Positions 36,381-45,634 of a DNA stretch of 64,000 nucleotides are shown here, in pieces. Both the position numbers and the translations under genes were made by a program. Source of the DNA: SIAQ01 sp964484265 (GTDB lineage Bacteria; Planctomycetota; Planctomycetia; Gemmatales; Gemmataceae); NCBI GenBank assembly GCA_964484265.1, contig CAZAFH010000008.1, positions 62,001 to 126,000 of the forward strand. Direction: 5' to 3'. Under the pieces are notes generated by a model. It was not told where the DNA came from, did not search any database, and worked only from the letters and a program-made list of their open reading frames with translations. How positions within the stretch are numbered: the first letter of the stretch is position 1; every line of letters starts with the position of its first letter.

Positions 36381-37310
36381 ATGGAAGAGGCACTCGCTGA
36401 GTTCTTGCGATCGCTGGCGCTGGAGAAGAACGCATCGGACCACACCGTCAAGTCCTATCGAGAGGATTTGACGCAAGCCATCGAGTTCTTCCGAGTGAAA
36501 TACGAGGGCCAAAAACTTACTCCAGGGCAGATCACAAGCCGACACCTGCGGGCGTTCACGGTTTGGCTTCACGAACAGGAATATGCGAAGACGACTATCG
36601 CCCGGCGTGTGGCCGCCGTGAGAACCTGGTTCAAATTCCTCTGTCGCCAGGGAACCGTGACGTCGAACCCGGCCGAGGGATTGCGAGCACCGCGGCAAGA
36701 CAAGAAGTTGCCGCATTTTCTTGGTGAGGAGACGCTCGACAAACTTCTGCAAGCGCCGCCTGCCGAGGATCCGCTGGGCAAACGCGATCGGGCGATTCTC
36801 GAGATGCTGTACTCAGCCGGACTGCGTGTCAGCGAATTGACGGGACTGGATATCGCCGACATCGATCTTGACGCCAGCGTCGCAACGGTTCGCGGCAAAG
36901 GCAAAAAGGAACGGCTGGCGTTCATCGGCGGCGCGTCGCTCAACGCTCTCAAGATCTGGCTTCATGCCCGCGAAGACCTGTTGACGGAAAAGCTCGGCAG
37001 CTCGCCGCGACGCACCGATGCCGTCTTTCTCAACAAGAATGGCACTCGGCTAACGAGCCGAAGCGTCGGGCGAATGCTGGAGAAGTATCTCGCACAGGCA
37101 GGATTGGATCCGCGCACAAGCCCGCACACGTTGCGGCATAGCTTTGCAACACACCTGCTCGATCATGGCGCCGACATCCGCAGCGTGCAGGAATTGTTGG
37201 GCCATAGCAGCCTGGCGACAACGCAAATTTACACCCATGTGACGACGCAACGATTGAAAGACAGTTACGACAAGGCGCATCCCCGGGCGAAATCGACGGA
37301 TCGAAAGTGA
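36381..37310 (+). CDS. tyrosine recombinase XerC/XerD
   Basis: This 309-residue protein has the N-terminal core-binding domain (residues 1-95) and the catalytic domain. Catalytic residues appear as Arg in SAGLRVSEL, Lys in RGKGKKER, His and Arg in HTLRHSFATHLL, His in LGHSSLATTQ and nucleophile Tyr in QIYTHV. Length and sequence are those of chromosome-dimer resolving Xer proteins, not phage integrases. Xer acts at dif sites near the terminus; I see no dif site here. XerC and XerD cannot be told apart by eye. Confidence 0.92.
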   Translation: MEEALAEFLRSLALEKNASDHTVKSYREDLTQAIEFFRVKYEGQKLTPGQITSRHLRAFTVWLHEQEYAKTTIARRVAAVRTWFKFLCRQGTVTSNPAEGLRAPRQDKKLPHFLGEETLDKLLQAPPAEDPLGKRDRAILEMLYSAGLRVSELTGLDIADIDLDASVATVRGKGKKERLAFIGGASLNALKIWLHAREDLLTEKLGSSPRRTDAVFLNKNGTRLTSRSVGRMLEKYLAQAGLDPRTSPHTLRHSFATHLLDHGADIRSVQELLGHSSLATTQIYTHVTTQRLKDSYDKAHPRAKSTDRK

Positions 37311-37347
37311 ACCGAGGAATGACTGCGATAACAGTGAGGCAGAAGCA

Positions 37348-38532
37348 ATGCTGAAACGAAAACTTCCTTGGATGTTGCTTTTGACGGGCGTCATCGGCGC
37401 CGCCGTCATCATCGTGCCGAATTTCCGCGCACAGGACGTCCCCGCCATCAAATGGCGGACCGACTACAACGCCGCCCGGAAAGAGGCCGAGGATCGCAAG
37501 CTTCCCCTGTTGATCGATTTTGTGCGGCCAAATTGCGGCCCGTGCTTCAAGATGGAACAGACCACGTTCCGCGATCCGCGCATTGCAGCACTCCTTACCG
37601 ACAAGGTCGTGCCACTTAAGGTCGATGGAACTGTGCAAGTCGAATTGGCGAACAGTCTGAATATCAACCTGTTCCCGACAATCGTCCTCGCTGGACCTGA
37701 TGGCCGAATCACTCAATCGCTGATCGGCTACCAGGAACCGGATGTCATGAACGAGCACCTCGTCAAGCTGGCGGGGTCTGCCGAGCCGACCAAACCCGCC
37801 CCTGCCATCGACCTGATGCGAAAGAACTACGAGCTCGCGCTGCGGAGCGAATCGACGGGCGACTTCGTGCGAGCCGTCAGCCTGGCCCGAACCGTCATCG
37901 ACGAGGCGAAAACACCGGACCTCCGCGACGAAGCCAAGAACCTGATCGCGAAAATCGAGAAGGCCGCGGCAAACCGACTGGCATCGGCACGCGAGCTTCA
38001 TGCCAAAGGGAATTCCGCCGAGGCGATAGAGGGCCTCGCACAGCTTCAAAAAAGCTATCTCGGCACCCAGGCCGCTCGTGACGCGACAGATGCGATCGCG
38101 CAGATTACTCGCGCCAACGTCGAACTCAAGGCCGAGTTCCGCACGAAGCGTGTGCGCGAATTGTTGACGCAAGCTCAGGCATTTTACAAGTCCAACGACT
38201 ACATCCCCTGCCTCGATCGCTGTGAGATTATCCTCGCGAATTTCGGCGACCTGCCCGAGGGCGAGTCGGCCTTCCTTCTCGCGTCGAAGATCAAGAACAA
38301 TCCCGAATGGCTTCAGAATGCTGCCGACGTAATGGCGGATCGCCTGGGCGGAATGTGGATGACGCTCGCCGAGACGTATCTGAAACGAGCCGAAGTGTCG
38401 CGTGCTCAAATAACGCTGAACCGCGTCATCCAGGCCTTTCCCGGTACGCGCGTCGCCGAATCGGCACAGCTCCGCCTCAGCCAGCTCGAATCGATCACGC
38501 CGAAAACGAAAGAGATGAGCGCCGGGAAATAA
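37348..38532 (+). CDS. thioredoxin-fold protein with helical repeat C-terminus
   Basis: This 394-residue protein has an N-terminal signal anchor (residues 7-23). A thioredoxin-like domain (about 35-140) carries the redox pair in RPNCGPCFKM and the cis-Pro in NLFPTIVLAGPDG. Residues ~150-385 are helical with TPR-like character. It is probably a periplasmic thiol oxidoreductase or chaperone-like protein. It lies alone downstream of the xer gene. Confidence 0.82.
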   Translation: MLKRKLPWMLLLTGVIGAAVIIVPNFRAQDVPAIKWRTDYNAARKEAEDRKLPLLIDFVRPNCGPCFKMEQTTFRDPRIAALLTDKVVPLKVDGTVQVELANSLNINLFPTIVLAGPDGRITQSLIGYQEPDVMNEHLVKLAGSAEPTKPAPAIDLMRKNYELALRSESTGDFVRAVSLARTVIDEAKTPDLRDEAKNLIAKIEKAAANRLASARELHAKGNSAEAIEGLAQLQKSYLGTQAARDATDAIAQITRANVELKAEFRTKRVRELLTQAQAFYKSNDYIPCLDRCEIILANFGDLPEGESAFLLASKIKNNPEWLQNAADVMADRLGGMWMTLAETYLKRAEVSRAQITLNRVIQAFPGTRVAESAQLRLSQLESITPKTKEMSAGK

Positions 38533-38712
38533 CTCGGCTGAAATAGGGGTCCGGCCTGGCTCGCCGGACCTACTTTCGACACGTCCACACGCGGGTCGCC
38601 AATTTGTTTCTGAAATTCCCACGCATTTTTCACTCGCTTTTCGATTTCTCGAATTTACAATCATCATTAATTCGACGCATCTTACTCAACTGCCAACCGT
38701 GGGGAGAATGCC

Positions 38713-41451
38713 ATGCGTAGCCACTGGTGGAAATGTCTCGCAGCGTTCGTGCTTGCTTTGCCGATCCTGTTCACGGGGACAAGCAGCGGGCAAAAGGGGG
38801 CGGCGAAGACAACGCCGAGCGTCGTCTTTGACGAGAGAGCTGGGCGGAGCATTGTGAAGGGGCAGCTGCTTGTCACTCTGCACGATGGCGTTGCCATCGA
38901 CGAGCTTAAGCCGATCTTCGAACGCATCGAAGCCAAGTACGAGGTCGTTGGCAGCAATGCGAAACTCAATCATTACATCCTCGCCACCGATCACGAGCGG
39001 TTGCCCGAGATCAAGCAACGGCTCGAAAACCATCCCTACGTGGCGGCGTCGGCATTCAACGACGTCATCGAGGTCGAACGCATCTTCAACGATCCCGTTT
39101 TCAAGAAGCCCGACGACAAAAAAGAGGACAAGGACAACTGGAACCTCTACCGCATCAACGCTCCAGATGCCTGGGACATCACGACTGGCGGTTCCCTCGT
39201 CGGCATCGTCGATTCCGGCGTCATGCTCGATCACGAAGAATTGGTGGGCCGAACCACGAATCCCTACAGTTTTGCAACAGGCAACGGCACGATGCAGGAG
39301 GGGATGAAGAAGATCAAACGCGGGACAAACAAATATTCCCAGGACGAGGTGCGCGATCACGGTACGCACGTCGCCGTGACGATCGGCGGCGCGGCTGACA
39401 ACGGTGTCGGCACGTCGGGCGTTGCTCCGCGCAGTCCGCTCATGCCGTTGCAAGCCCTCTTTTACGTCGAAAATTTCCCCAAAGAGCAGGCCGGGAATAT
39501 CACCTCCACCGGCGATAGCATCCACAAGGCGGTCGCCCTGGCAATGGACCGTCAGGCGGCCGTCATCAACATGAGCCTGGGCGCCTACAATGATGAGCTT
39601 GTAAGGCAGTGGCGCAGTGCCAAGTCGGACGCAGAGAAAGACGATCTCGGTAACAGGCTGCTCGCTCAGGCTGAAGACCGTGCTAAAGCCGTTGCGCCGC
39701 TCATCGACCGCGCCAACCGCTCTGGCGTGATTATCGTGAACTCGGCGGGAAACCTGAATATCCCTGCGGAATTCGGATACCTGACCTACACTCGCCGCAC
39801 GATCAGCGTCGCCGCGACGACGCGCGATGATACGCGTGCTATATTTTCCAATTATGGCGAGGCAACGACGGTGTCGGCGCCGGGCCACGAGATCTGGAGC
39901 GGCTTTGCCGAGCCGGGGAAACCGTATGCGTATCTGTCAGGGACATCGATGGCGGCGCCGCACGGCACGGGAGTGGTGTCGCTGCTGAAGACGATCGACC
40001 CGACATTAAAACACGCCGATGTGGCGGACATTCTGATCAAGACCGGTCGGCAACTCGAGACAGACGTGCCAATTGGACCGCTGCTGAACGCGAAGCTAGC
40101 GGTGGAAGAAGCACAGCGGCGAAAGAAGGAGATGGTGCGCATGCCCGAGCCTCCGCCGTTGATCACGCAGCCGCAGATCAACCCGACGCAGCCTGGATTA
40201 CCCGAGGATCCGACGAAAGTGCTGGCCGGCCCCGCGCCGTGGAACGACCCAAACATCCAACGAATCATCCGCGTTTGGCTGGCGTTCGCCATCGCCCGGC
40301 CGCCGGCAGGAACCGACCCCGACGTGCGGTGGTTCTTCAATCGCCTTGGCCAGCCGGTAAACAATCAAAACATCCTTCTCGTGCAGCGCCCGATCTGGTT
40401 CCAGTTCAACTTCCGCATGTTGTGGGAAAACGCGAATCGACTCGAATCGCTCAACATGGGCACCCTGTTCGAGTTCACCGTTGGCACATTGCGCCAGGGC
40501 AAATTCGACCCCGCGCCGGCCCGCGTGCCGGAGAAATTCCGTCCGAAAAAGGACGATCCGCTCCCGCGTCCGAAGGGACTGCCGATGGATGCCGGGCTCG
40601 GCAAAACCAAGTGGGAAGCCAAGAACGCGAAGGGCGAACCCGTCAACTTCGATTTCAATGGCAAAGGGGAGGCCCAAATCACGCGAAATGGGAAGTCAAG
40701 CCCCTATCTCGTGAAGATCAATCCGTACGCTCATCCGATGACGATTACGTTTTATCCGAAGGCGGGCGGCGACCCTATCCGTGCTTTGCTACACATGCCG
40801 GAGCTGGGACAGATTGCGCTCACCACGGATTTCACGAAACATCGCCCAGCCAAGATCGTGCCCAACGATCCGCGCACGCTTGCCCTCAATCGCTCCGGCG
40901 CCGCGCCAGTCGCCGCGGCCCCTCGAGGATTCCAACCCGACGACGGCAAGACGATCGATCCTCGCTTCGCGGTCGCCCTGGTCTCCGATGGTACGACCGA
41001 CTGCGCCGGCGATTGTGGAATTTTCGCGGGCAACAATGCCTCGGCGGGCCCGCGCACCGGTATTGCCTCCAAAAATATAGCCAAGGGCATTCCCGTGGTC
41101 GGCCATCACTGGGTCGTCCGGAAATTCACGGATGGCGCCGGTCCTCGGCAATATATCGCCAAGATGGGACGCGACCCGCGCTACACCACGAAGACGTTCG
41201 ACAATGGCCAGGCGGGCTTTATCGTCAAGGCGCGCGACATCGGCGCCGATCACATCAAGGATACCAACGAGGTTTACAGCAAGGTGGGGCAGCCGTTCGA
41301 GCAATCGTCGCACACCTACACTTTCATCTATCGGGATTCGTTCCTGGTGACGTTCTCCCTCTGGGAAGGCAAACGCGGCCACGATTTCTCCGCCGACTCG
41401 AAGCGCATTGCCGATCGAACCAAGAAGCTGATCGACGAGCGATTTCCTTAA
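38713..41451 (+). CDS. secreted S8 (subtilisin) serine protease
   Basis: This 912-residue protein has a signal peptide, then a propeptide-like inhibitor region (VKGQLLVTLHDGVAIDELK onward, residues 45-115). The subtilase domain follows with Asp167 (GIVDSGV), His216 (DHGTHVA), the oxyanion Asn region (VNSAGN) and Ser412 (SGTSMAAPHG). The C-terminal ~400 residues have no family I recognise; they include Pro-rich stretches and a Cys pair in TDCAGDCG. It likely degrades proteins outside the cell or in the periplasm. Confidence 0.92.
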   Translation: MRSHWWKCLAAFVLALPILFTGTSSGQKGAAKTTPSVVFDERAGRSIVKGQLLVTLHDGVAIDELKPIFERIEAKYEVVGSNAKLNHYILATDHERLPEIKQRLENHPYVAASAFNDVIEVERIFNDPVFKKPDDKKEDKDNWNLYRINAPDAWDITTGGSLVGIVDSGVMLDHEELVGRTTNPYSFATGNGTMQEGMKKIKRGTNKYSQDEVRDHGTHVAVTIGGAADNGVGTSGVAPRSPLMPLQALFYVENFPKEQAGNITSTGDSIHKAVALAMDRQAAVINMSLGAYNDELVRQWRSAKSDAEKDDLGNRLLAQAEDRAKAVAPLIDRANRSGVIIVNSAGNLNIPAEFGYLTYTRRTISVAATTRDDTRAIFSNYGEATTVSAPGHEIWSGFAEPGKPYAYLSGTSMAAPHGTGVVSLLKTIDPTLKHADVADILIKTGRQLETDVPIGPLLNAKLAVEEAQRRKKEMVRMPEPPPLITQPQINPTQPGLPEDPTKVLAGPAPWNDPNIQRIIRVWLAFAIARPPAGTDPDVRWFFNRLGQPVNNQNILLVQRPIWFQFNFRMLWENANRLESLNMGTLFEFTVGTLRQGKFDPAPARVPEKFRPKKDDPLPRPKGLPMDAGLGKTKWEAKNAKGEPVNFDFNGKGEAQITRNGKSSPYLVKINPYAHPMTITFYPKAGGDPIRALLHMPELGQIALTTDFTKHRPAKIVPNDPRTLALNRSGAAPVAAAPRGFQPDDGKTIDPRFAVALVSDGTTDCAGDCGIFAGNNASAGPRTGIASKNIAKGIPVVGHHWVVRKFTDGAGPRQYIAKMGRDPRYTTKTFDNGQAGFIVKARDIGADHIKDTNEVYSKVGQPFEQSSHTYTFIYRDSFLVTFSLWEGKRGHDFSADSKRIADRTKKLIDERFP

Positions 41452-41569
41452 AATGACGAGGAGGATTCCTTAACAAATTTTTAACAGGCCGCTTTGGCGG
41501 ATCGGCGTATATAGACTACGCCGACTTTGGCTATCATCTGTTGAAAATACATTGGCAAAGGAGTCGATA

Positions 41570-41971
41570 GTGATTCAACGAATCGCGGGTATCGCTGTAA
41601 CAACTATTGCATTCGTCTTCGGGCTGAACGTGATCGCGCCGTCACAACTGGCGGTCGTCTCGGCGCAGGAGAAAAAGAAAGAGAAAAATCCCCTCGAAGG
41701 CAAGAAAGGCACCTTCATCGGAACGCTCGTGTCCAAGGAAAAAGGCGGCATCGAAGTGAAAGCACCAGGCGACGAGAAGCCGCGGCGCTTTGTGCCTCAC
41801 TGGCGCGGCGGCCAACCGGCCAAGGGCGGCGGGCCTGACAAGGCGATGCTCAAGGTCTTCAGCGAACTCAAGATCGGCAGCCGAATCGAAGTCGAGTGGG
41901 TTTTCGAGGAACGATTCCGTGCCGAGAAAGTAACCGTGCTCAAAGCGCCTGCGAAGGACAAAGACAAGTAA
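41570..41971 (+). CDS. small secreted basic protein, unknown function
   Basis: This 133-residue protein has a signal peptide ending near VVSAQE. The mature part, GTFIGTLVSKEKGGIEVKAPG to IEVEWVFEERFRAEKV, looks like a single small beta-barrel domain flanked by Lys-rich ends. I do not recognise the family. The GTG start at 41570 is set by AAGGAG 6 bases upstream; the frame is open from 41552. Confidence 0.65.
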   Translation: MIQRIAGIAVTTIAFVFGLNVIAPSQLAVVSAQEKKKEKNPLEGKKGTFIGTLVSKEKGGIEVKAPGDEKPRRFVPHWRGGQPAKGGGPDKAMLKVFSELKIGSRIEVEWVFEERFRAEKVTVLKAPAKDKDK

Positions 41972-41981
41972 CGGCCCGAAG

Positions 41982-42010
41982 CCCGAGGGCGAGCGACGCC
42001 GACCCTCGGG
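41982..42010. repeat. 29-bp palindrome, single copy
   Basis: CCCGAGGGC, core GAGCGACGCCG, ACCCTCGGG. It is the fifth unit of the family in this window, in the 72-base gap before the selenoprotein gene. Confidence 0.7.
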
Positions 42011-42043
42011 ATGCTCCCTTATCCCACCACCTGGATCACACCC

Positions 42044-43261
42044 ATGCATCTGCGCATCACCTTGGCTCTTGCCGCAGGCCTCTTGTACGCTGGGTCGGCC
42101 TCCGCGCAAAGCCAATCCATGAAGCTCGCGAACCAGTACCGGTGGATGACCGACTACTACTCGGCAAAGGCCGAATCGCAACGGACCGGCAAGCCGATGA
42201 TGATCGTCTTCCGCTGCGATCCCTGAGGGGATTGCTACAAGTTTGACGGGCAGGTTGTCCGTCTGGAAAAACTGGATGGCGTGGCCGACCAATTCGTCCG
42301 CGCGCGCGTCGTGCGAGTCACGGGTGTCGATCTCAATCTGTTCGAGTTCGACTGGGATTTGACCTGGGTGGCGTTTTTCATGAATTCGTCGGGCAAGATC
42401 TACGGCCGATTCGGCGGGCGCGACGCCAAGGGACCGGATTCACGCAATTCACTCGAGGGGCTGCGCTACGCCATGGAGGCCGCCCTTGCCGAGCATCGCA
42501 AGAATCCGAGCGCCAAGCCAAACACGCCGGTGCGTGCGCCGCTTTACATCGAAAAGGTGCCCTCCGCATCGGGGCATCGTGGTTGCATCCATTGCCATCA
42601 GGTCAAGGAAATTCTGCGTGCCGAGGAGATCAAACGCGGCACCTGGCATCGCGACAAGGTATACACCTACCCGCTGCCCGAGAACGTGGGCATTACGCTC
42701 GACCGCTTCAAGGGCAATCTCGTCAAGGAAGTGATACCCGATTCCGCGGCGGCCAAGGCAGGTCTGAAACCGGGCGACATGATCGACACGATCAACCAGC
42801 TATACGTGCGATCCTTCGCCGACGCGCAGTACGCGCTCTACAAAGCGCCGGCCAAGGGGCAGATCGACATCGCCTGGCAACACGACGGCAAGCCCGTCAC
42901 TGCGAAACTGACCCTCCAACCCGAATGGCAACGCACCAATATCACCTGGCGGCCATCCCTCATGGACCTCCTGCCCTCAATCACCATCTACGGCAGCGAC
43001 CTCACCGCCAAGGAGAAGAAAGACCTTGGCCTCGCCGAGGCCCGCGTCGCCTTTCGTCAGGAAACGCCGATCCATCCCGCCGTCATGAAGATGGGCGTGC
43101 GCGTCAACGACGTCATCATCGGCATCGATAACCGCACTCTGCACCTGTCGATGGATCAGTTCCTCGCCTTCATCCGCCAAAACTACCTCATCGGCGAAAC
43201 CGCGACGCTCAATATCCTGCGTGACGGAAAACGTTTCGACCTCAAGGTGACGTTCAAATAG
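42044..43261 (+). CDS. Trx/PDZ selenoprotein with in-frame TGA (Sec61)
   Basis: Read through one TGA (42224-42226), the frame encodes 405 residues. Order: signal peptide (to GSASAQ), thioredoxin-like domain with MMIVFRCDP-Sec-GDCYKFD (Cys58-x-x-Sec61 in place of CxxC), a CIHCH motif (Cys181, Cys184, His185) that could bind heme c, a PDZ domain (about 225-300) and a second PDZ-like domain (about 335-405). The TGA sits where the family has Cys, both sides keep coding character in one frame, and a SECIS-like hairpin follows. I recall planctomycete Trx7/PDZ (seleno)proteins with this layout. The alternative is a nonsense mutation. The selenium machinery is not in the window. Confidence 0.85.
42227..42271 (+). 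promoter_or_regulatory. bacterial SECIS-like hairpin after the Sec codon
   Basis: GACGGGC (42245-42251) pairs with GTCCGTC (42257-42263), 7 bp with one G-U, around the loop AGGTT. GTTT (42241-42244) can pair with AAAC (42269-42272) below an internal loop. The loop GGT lies 26 bases after the TGA; the E. coli fdhF SECIS has AGGTC in its loop 18 bases after TGA. Both spacing and loop fit SelB recognition. Confidence 0.65.
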
Positions 43262-43317
43262 GCCGCGCTCGCGTGGAAAATTCGAGCGCTAAACGGCAAG
43301 CCGAATACCATATCCTC

Positions 43318-44991
43318 ATGGCTATCTGGACCCTTGCGAAGAAAGACCTGAAACTGCTGCTGCGCGATCCGCGTGCACTCATCATTTTGCTCGCGATGCC
43401 GTTGATCTTTATCCTTGTGCTCGGCATTTCCCTCGGCGAGAATTTTGGCAAGAAGTCCGCCGAGGGTCTGAAGATCAGCGTTCTTCTGGAAGATACCGGA
43501 GTGCCTCGCTACTTCGATCGGCCGGCGATGACGCGCGAAGGCATGGCCTGGCTGTCGCTCTCTCCCAATCCCGTCACAGGCGTGATGCAGACATTCAGCG
43601 CCTGCTCTCTAGCGACGGCCAATCATCTCTCGTGGTTTCCACACAAAGACTGGTCGCAGCTTCTACTGCACGATCTCAACGAAACCGCGGACATCCGCGT
43701 CGAGTTCGTCTCTGATCGCGACACCGCCAGGCATCTGGTTCGCTCGGGGCAGCGCCCGGCCGTTCTCGTCATCGGCAGAGAATTCAGCAAACGCGTCGAA
43801 CGTTGTTCGTTTCTCGCCTCCGGCTGGCCGGAGACGTTCACGTTCCTCGCAGCGTTTCCGCACCCGGGCGACCCGTTCGCGCTGGCATTTCGCGGCGCTT
43901 TCGACGAATCGCAAGTCGTGTTTCCGATGTACATCCACGACGGCATCAATCCATTCCATCGCGACGGCGTCAACCTCGCCGTCCTCGATGTCGAGGTCCT
44001 GCGCGATCCGACCCAGCAAACCGCGGCAGCGATCATCGATCAGGTCGCGCAGGGAAGTTTGCTTCGCGTCGTCATGCCGTGGATGATTGGCCGCGCGTTC
44101 GAAAAGATCGGCGAGCCGCAGTTTATCGACATGGTGAGCCGGGAAAAGCTCAATGTTAGGGTCGGCGGATTTCTGGATCTAAACACCGTGCTCAAGAATT
44201 TTCCCGCGTCAGAGAAAAAGGCCCTGGCGACGGGCATGCAAAACTCGCTGCAAGGCTTGTTCCCGCGTTACAACCTCACCGCAAAAACGTGGGCGGCGCT
44301 CACCAAGGAACGCGAACTCACGACCGACAAATCGGACAAGAACAGCGCGTTCCGCGAGGACGGCATCGGCTGGCTCAAGCGCGGCGGCAGCCGCTACCAG
44401 CTGCTCGTGCCATCGTATCTCGTCATGTTCGCCTTCTTCCTCATCCTGACGGTGGGCTGGCTTTTCGTCGCCGAGCGCCGGCAGGGGACGATGAAAAGGC
44501 TGATCGCGGCGCCATTAACGAGGCTCGAGATCTTGCTCGGCAAGATGTTGCCCTGCCTGCTGCTGTCGCTCTTTCAGGGTGGTTTTCTGCTGATCGCGGG
44601 CAAAGTGCTGTTCGGCATGAGTTGGGGCGCCGCGCCGGTCTGGCTGATCGCCGTCGTCGCCGCGACTTCGTTCGCCGCCATCGGCCTGGCGATGTTGACG
44701 GCGTCAGTTGCTCGCACGGAATCCCAGGTCGCGATCTACGGCACCCTGGTCGTGCTCGTTCTTGCAGGATTGAGCGGTTGCATGATGGGCGACCGCGCAT
44801 TGATGCCCGAGACAATGCAGCGCTGGAGCCGAGTCACACCGCACGCCTGGGCGCTGGACGCTTACCGTCAACTGCTGACCAATCCCGCGCCGGTCATGGA
44901 AACCGTACACGTAGCGTGCGGCGTTCTATTCGCGTTCGGCCTCGGATTCTTGGCCGCTGCCTGGTGGTGGTTGAAGCTGGACGAGAACTAA
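43318..44991 (+). CDS. ABC-2 type transporter permease
   Basis: This 557-residue membrane protein has the N-terminal pattern KKDLKLLLRDPRALIILLAMPL, one membrane helix, a long extracytoplasmic segment (residues ~35-350), and five or more helices at the C-terminus with SYLVMFAFFLILTVGW and VAERRQGTMKRLIAAPLTRLE. That is the ABC2_membrane_3 (NatB/YhhJ) arrangement. No ATP-binding subunit is in view, so the exported substrate is unknown. The ATG at 43318 is preferred over an upstream GTG at 43273. Confidence 0.85.
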   Translation: MAIWTLAKKDLKLLLRDPRALIILLAMPLIFILVLGISLGENFGKKSAEGLKISVLLEDTGVPRYFDRPAMTREGMAWLSLSPNPVTGVMQTFSACSLATANHLSWFPHKDWSQLLLHDLNETADIRVEFVSDRDTARHLVRSGQRPAVLVIGREFSKRVERCSFLASGWPETFTFLAAFPHPGDPFALAFRGAFDESQVVFPMYIHDGINPFHRDGVNLAVLDVEVLRDPTQQTAAAIIDQVAQGSLLRVVMPWMIGRAFEKIGEPQFIDMVSREKLNVRVGGFLDLNTVLKNFPASEKKALATGMQNSLQGLFPRYNLTAKTWAALTKERELTTDKSDKNSAFREDGIGWLKRGGSRYQLLVPSYLVMFAFFLILTVGWLFVAERRQGTMKRLIAAPLTRLEILLGKMLPCLLLSLFQGGFLLIAGKVLFGMSWGAAPVWLIAVVAATSFAAIGLAMLTASVARTESQVAIYGTLVVLVLAGLSGCMMGDRALMPETMQRWSRVTPHAWALDAYRQLLTNPAPVMETVHVACGVLFAFGLGFLAAAWWWLKLDEN

Positions 44992-45206
44992 TGGCGTCAA
45001 TCGGCGTCGGCGAGCAGTGGGCGTAAGCCCCCCGATTTTGGGGTGGGGTTTTTCACGGCTCGCAGAATCAGAGGGCTTGCGCCCCCCGCTCGCAGAATGC
45101 TTGCGACTCGCAGTGAACTCTGCTTGCGATGGCCGTCGGCATCACGTAAGATAAACCACAGGCGGAGGTTGTCCGTCACTGCAGACTGGCCATGCGAGGA
45201 ACACCG

Positions 45207-45632
45207 ATGTCGAGCAAGACACCGAAGACGAAAGTGGTTGCTTTCAAGGTCGAAGAGGAACTCGCTGAATTCCTGAACAATCTGCCCAACAAGAGCGAGT
45301 TCATCCGCAAAGCGATCGCGGCCCAGATGAGCATTGCCTGCCCGCTTTGCAACGGGTCCGGCCAGGTGAGCCGTTGGGCCCATGACCATTTCGCTCCGTT
45401 GCTCGTCGAATGGAATCTCCGCAAATGCGACGGCTGCGGCGACAAGCTGAAACTGCCTCGAGATCCCGGCGATCTAACGAATGAGGATCAGCATCGTCTC
45501 GAGCAATACTTCCACGGCGGTCCGCTGCTGTGCGATCCATGTTACGAAAAATCGCCGCCCTGCGGCGATTGCGGCTGGCACATCACGCCGGAAAAAGCGG
45601 ACGAGCATCGCGAACACGTTCACAGCCACTAA
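45207..45632 (+). CDS. protein with RHH-like N-terminus and several Cys-x-x-Cys clusters
   Basis: This is a 141-residue protein. Residues 5-45 (VVAFKVEEELAEFLNNL, then KSEFIRKAI) look like a ribbon-helix-helix DNA-binding unit. The rest has CPLCNGSG (DnaJ-like zinc knuckle), CDGCG, CDPC and CGDC, enough for two zinc sites, and a His-rich end. A metal-responsive or zinc-dependent regulator is possible but unproven. GAGGA precedes the ATG at 45207. The decarboxylase gene starts 2 bases after its stop. Confidence 0.7.
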   Translation: MSSKTPKTKVVAFKVEEELAEFLNNLPNKSEFIRKAIAAQMSIACPLCNGSGQVSRWAHDHFAPLLVEWNLRKCDGCGDKLKLPRDPGDLTNEDQHRLEQYFHGGPLLCDPCYEKSPPCGDCGWHITPEKADEHREHVHSH

Positions 45633-45634
45633 TC

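Noticed and set aside
37030..38667. 545-residue minus-strand open frame
   Set aside because: It is antisense to the end of the xer gene and the whole thioredoxin-fold gene, both well supported by catalytic motifs.
38686..39888. 400-residue minus-strand open frame
   Set aside because: It is the shadow of the subtilase gene, whose Asp, His and Ser motifs are on the plus strand.
42224..42226. TGA as a simple nonsense mutation
   Set aside because: Its exact position in CxxU, unbroken coding on both sides and a SECIS-like hairpin favour selenocysteine; not fully excluded without the selenium genes.
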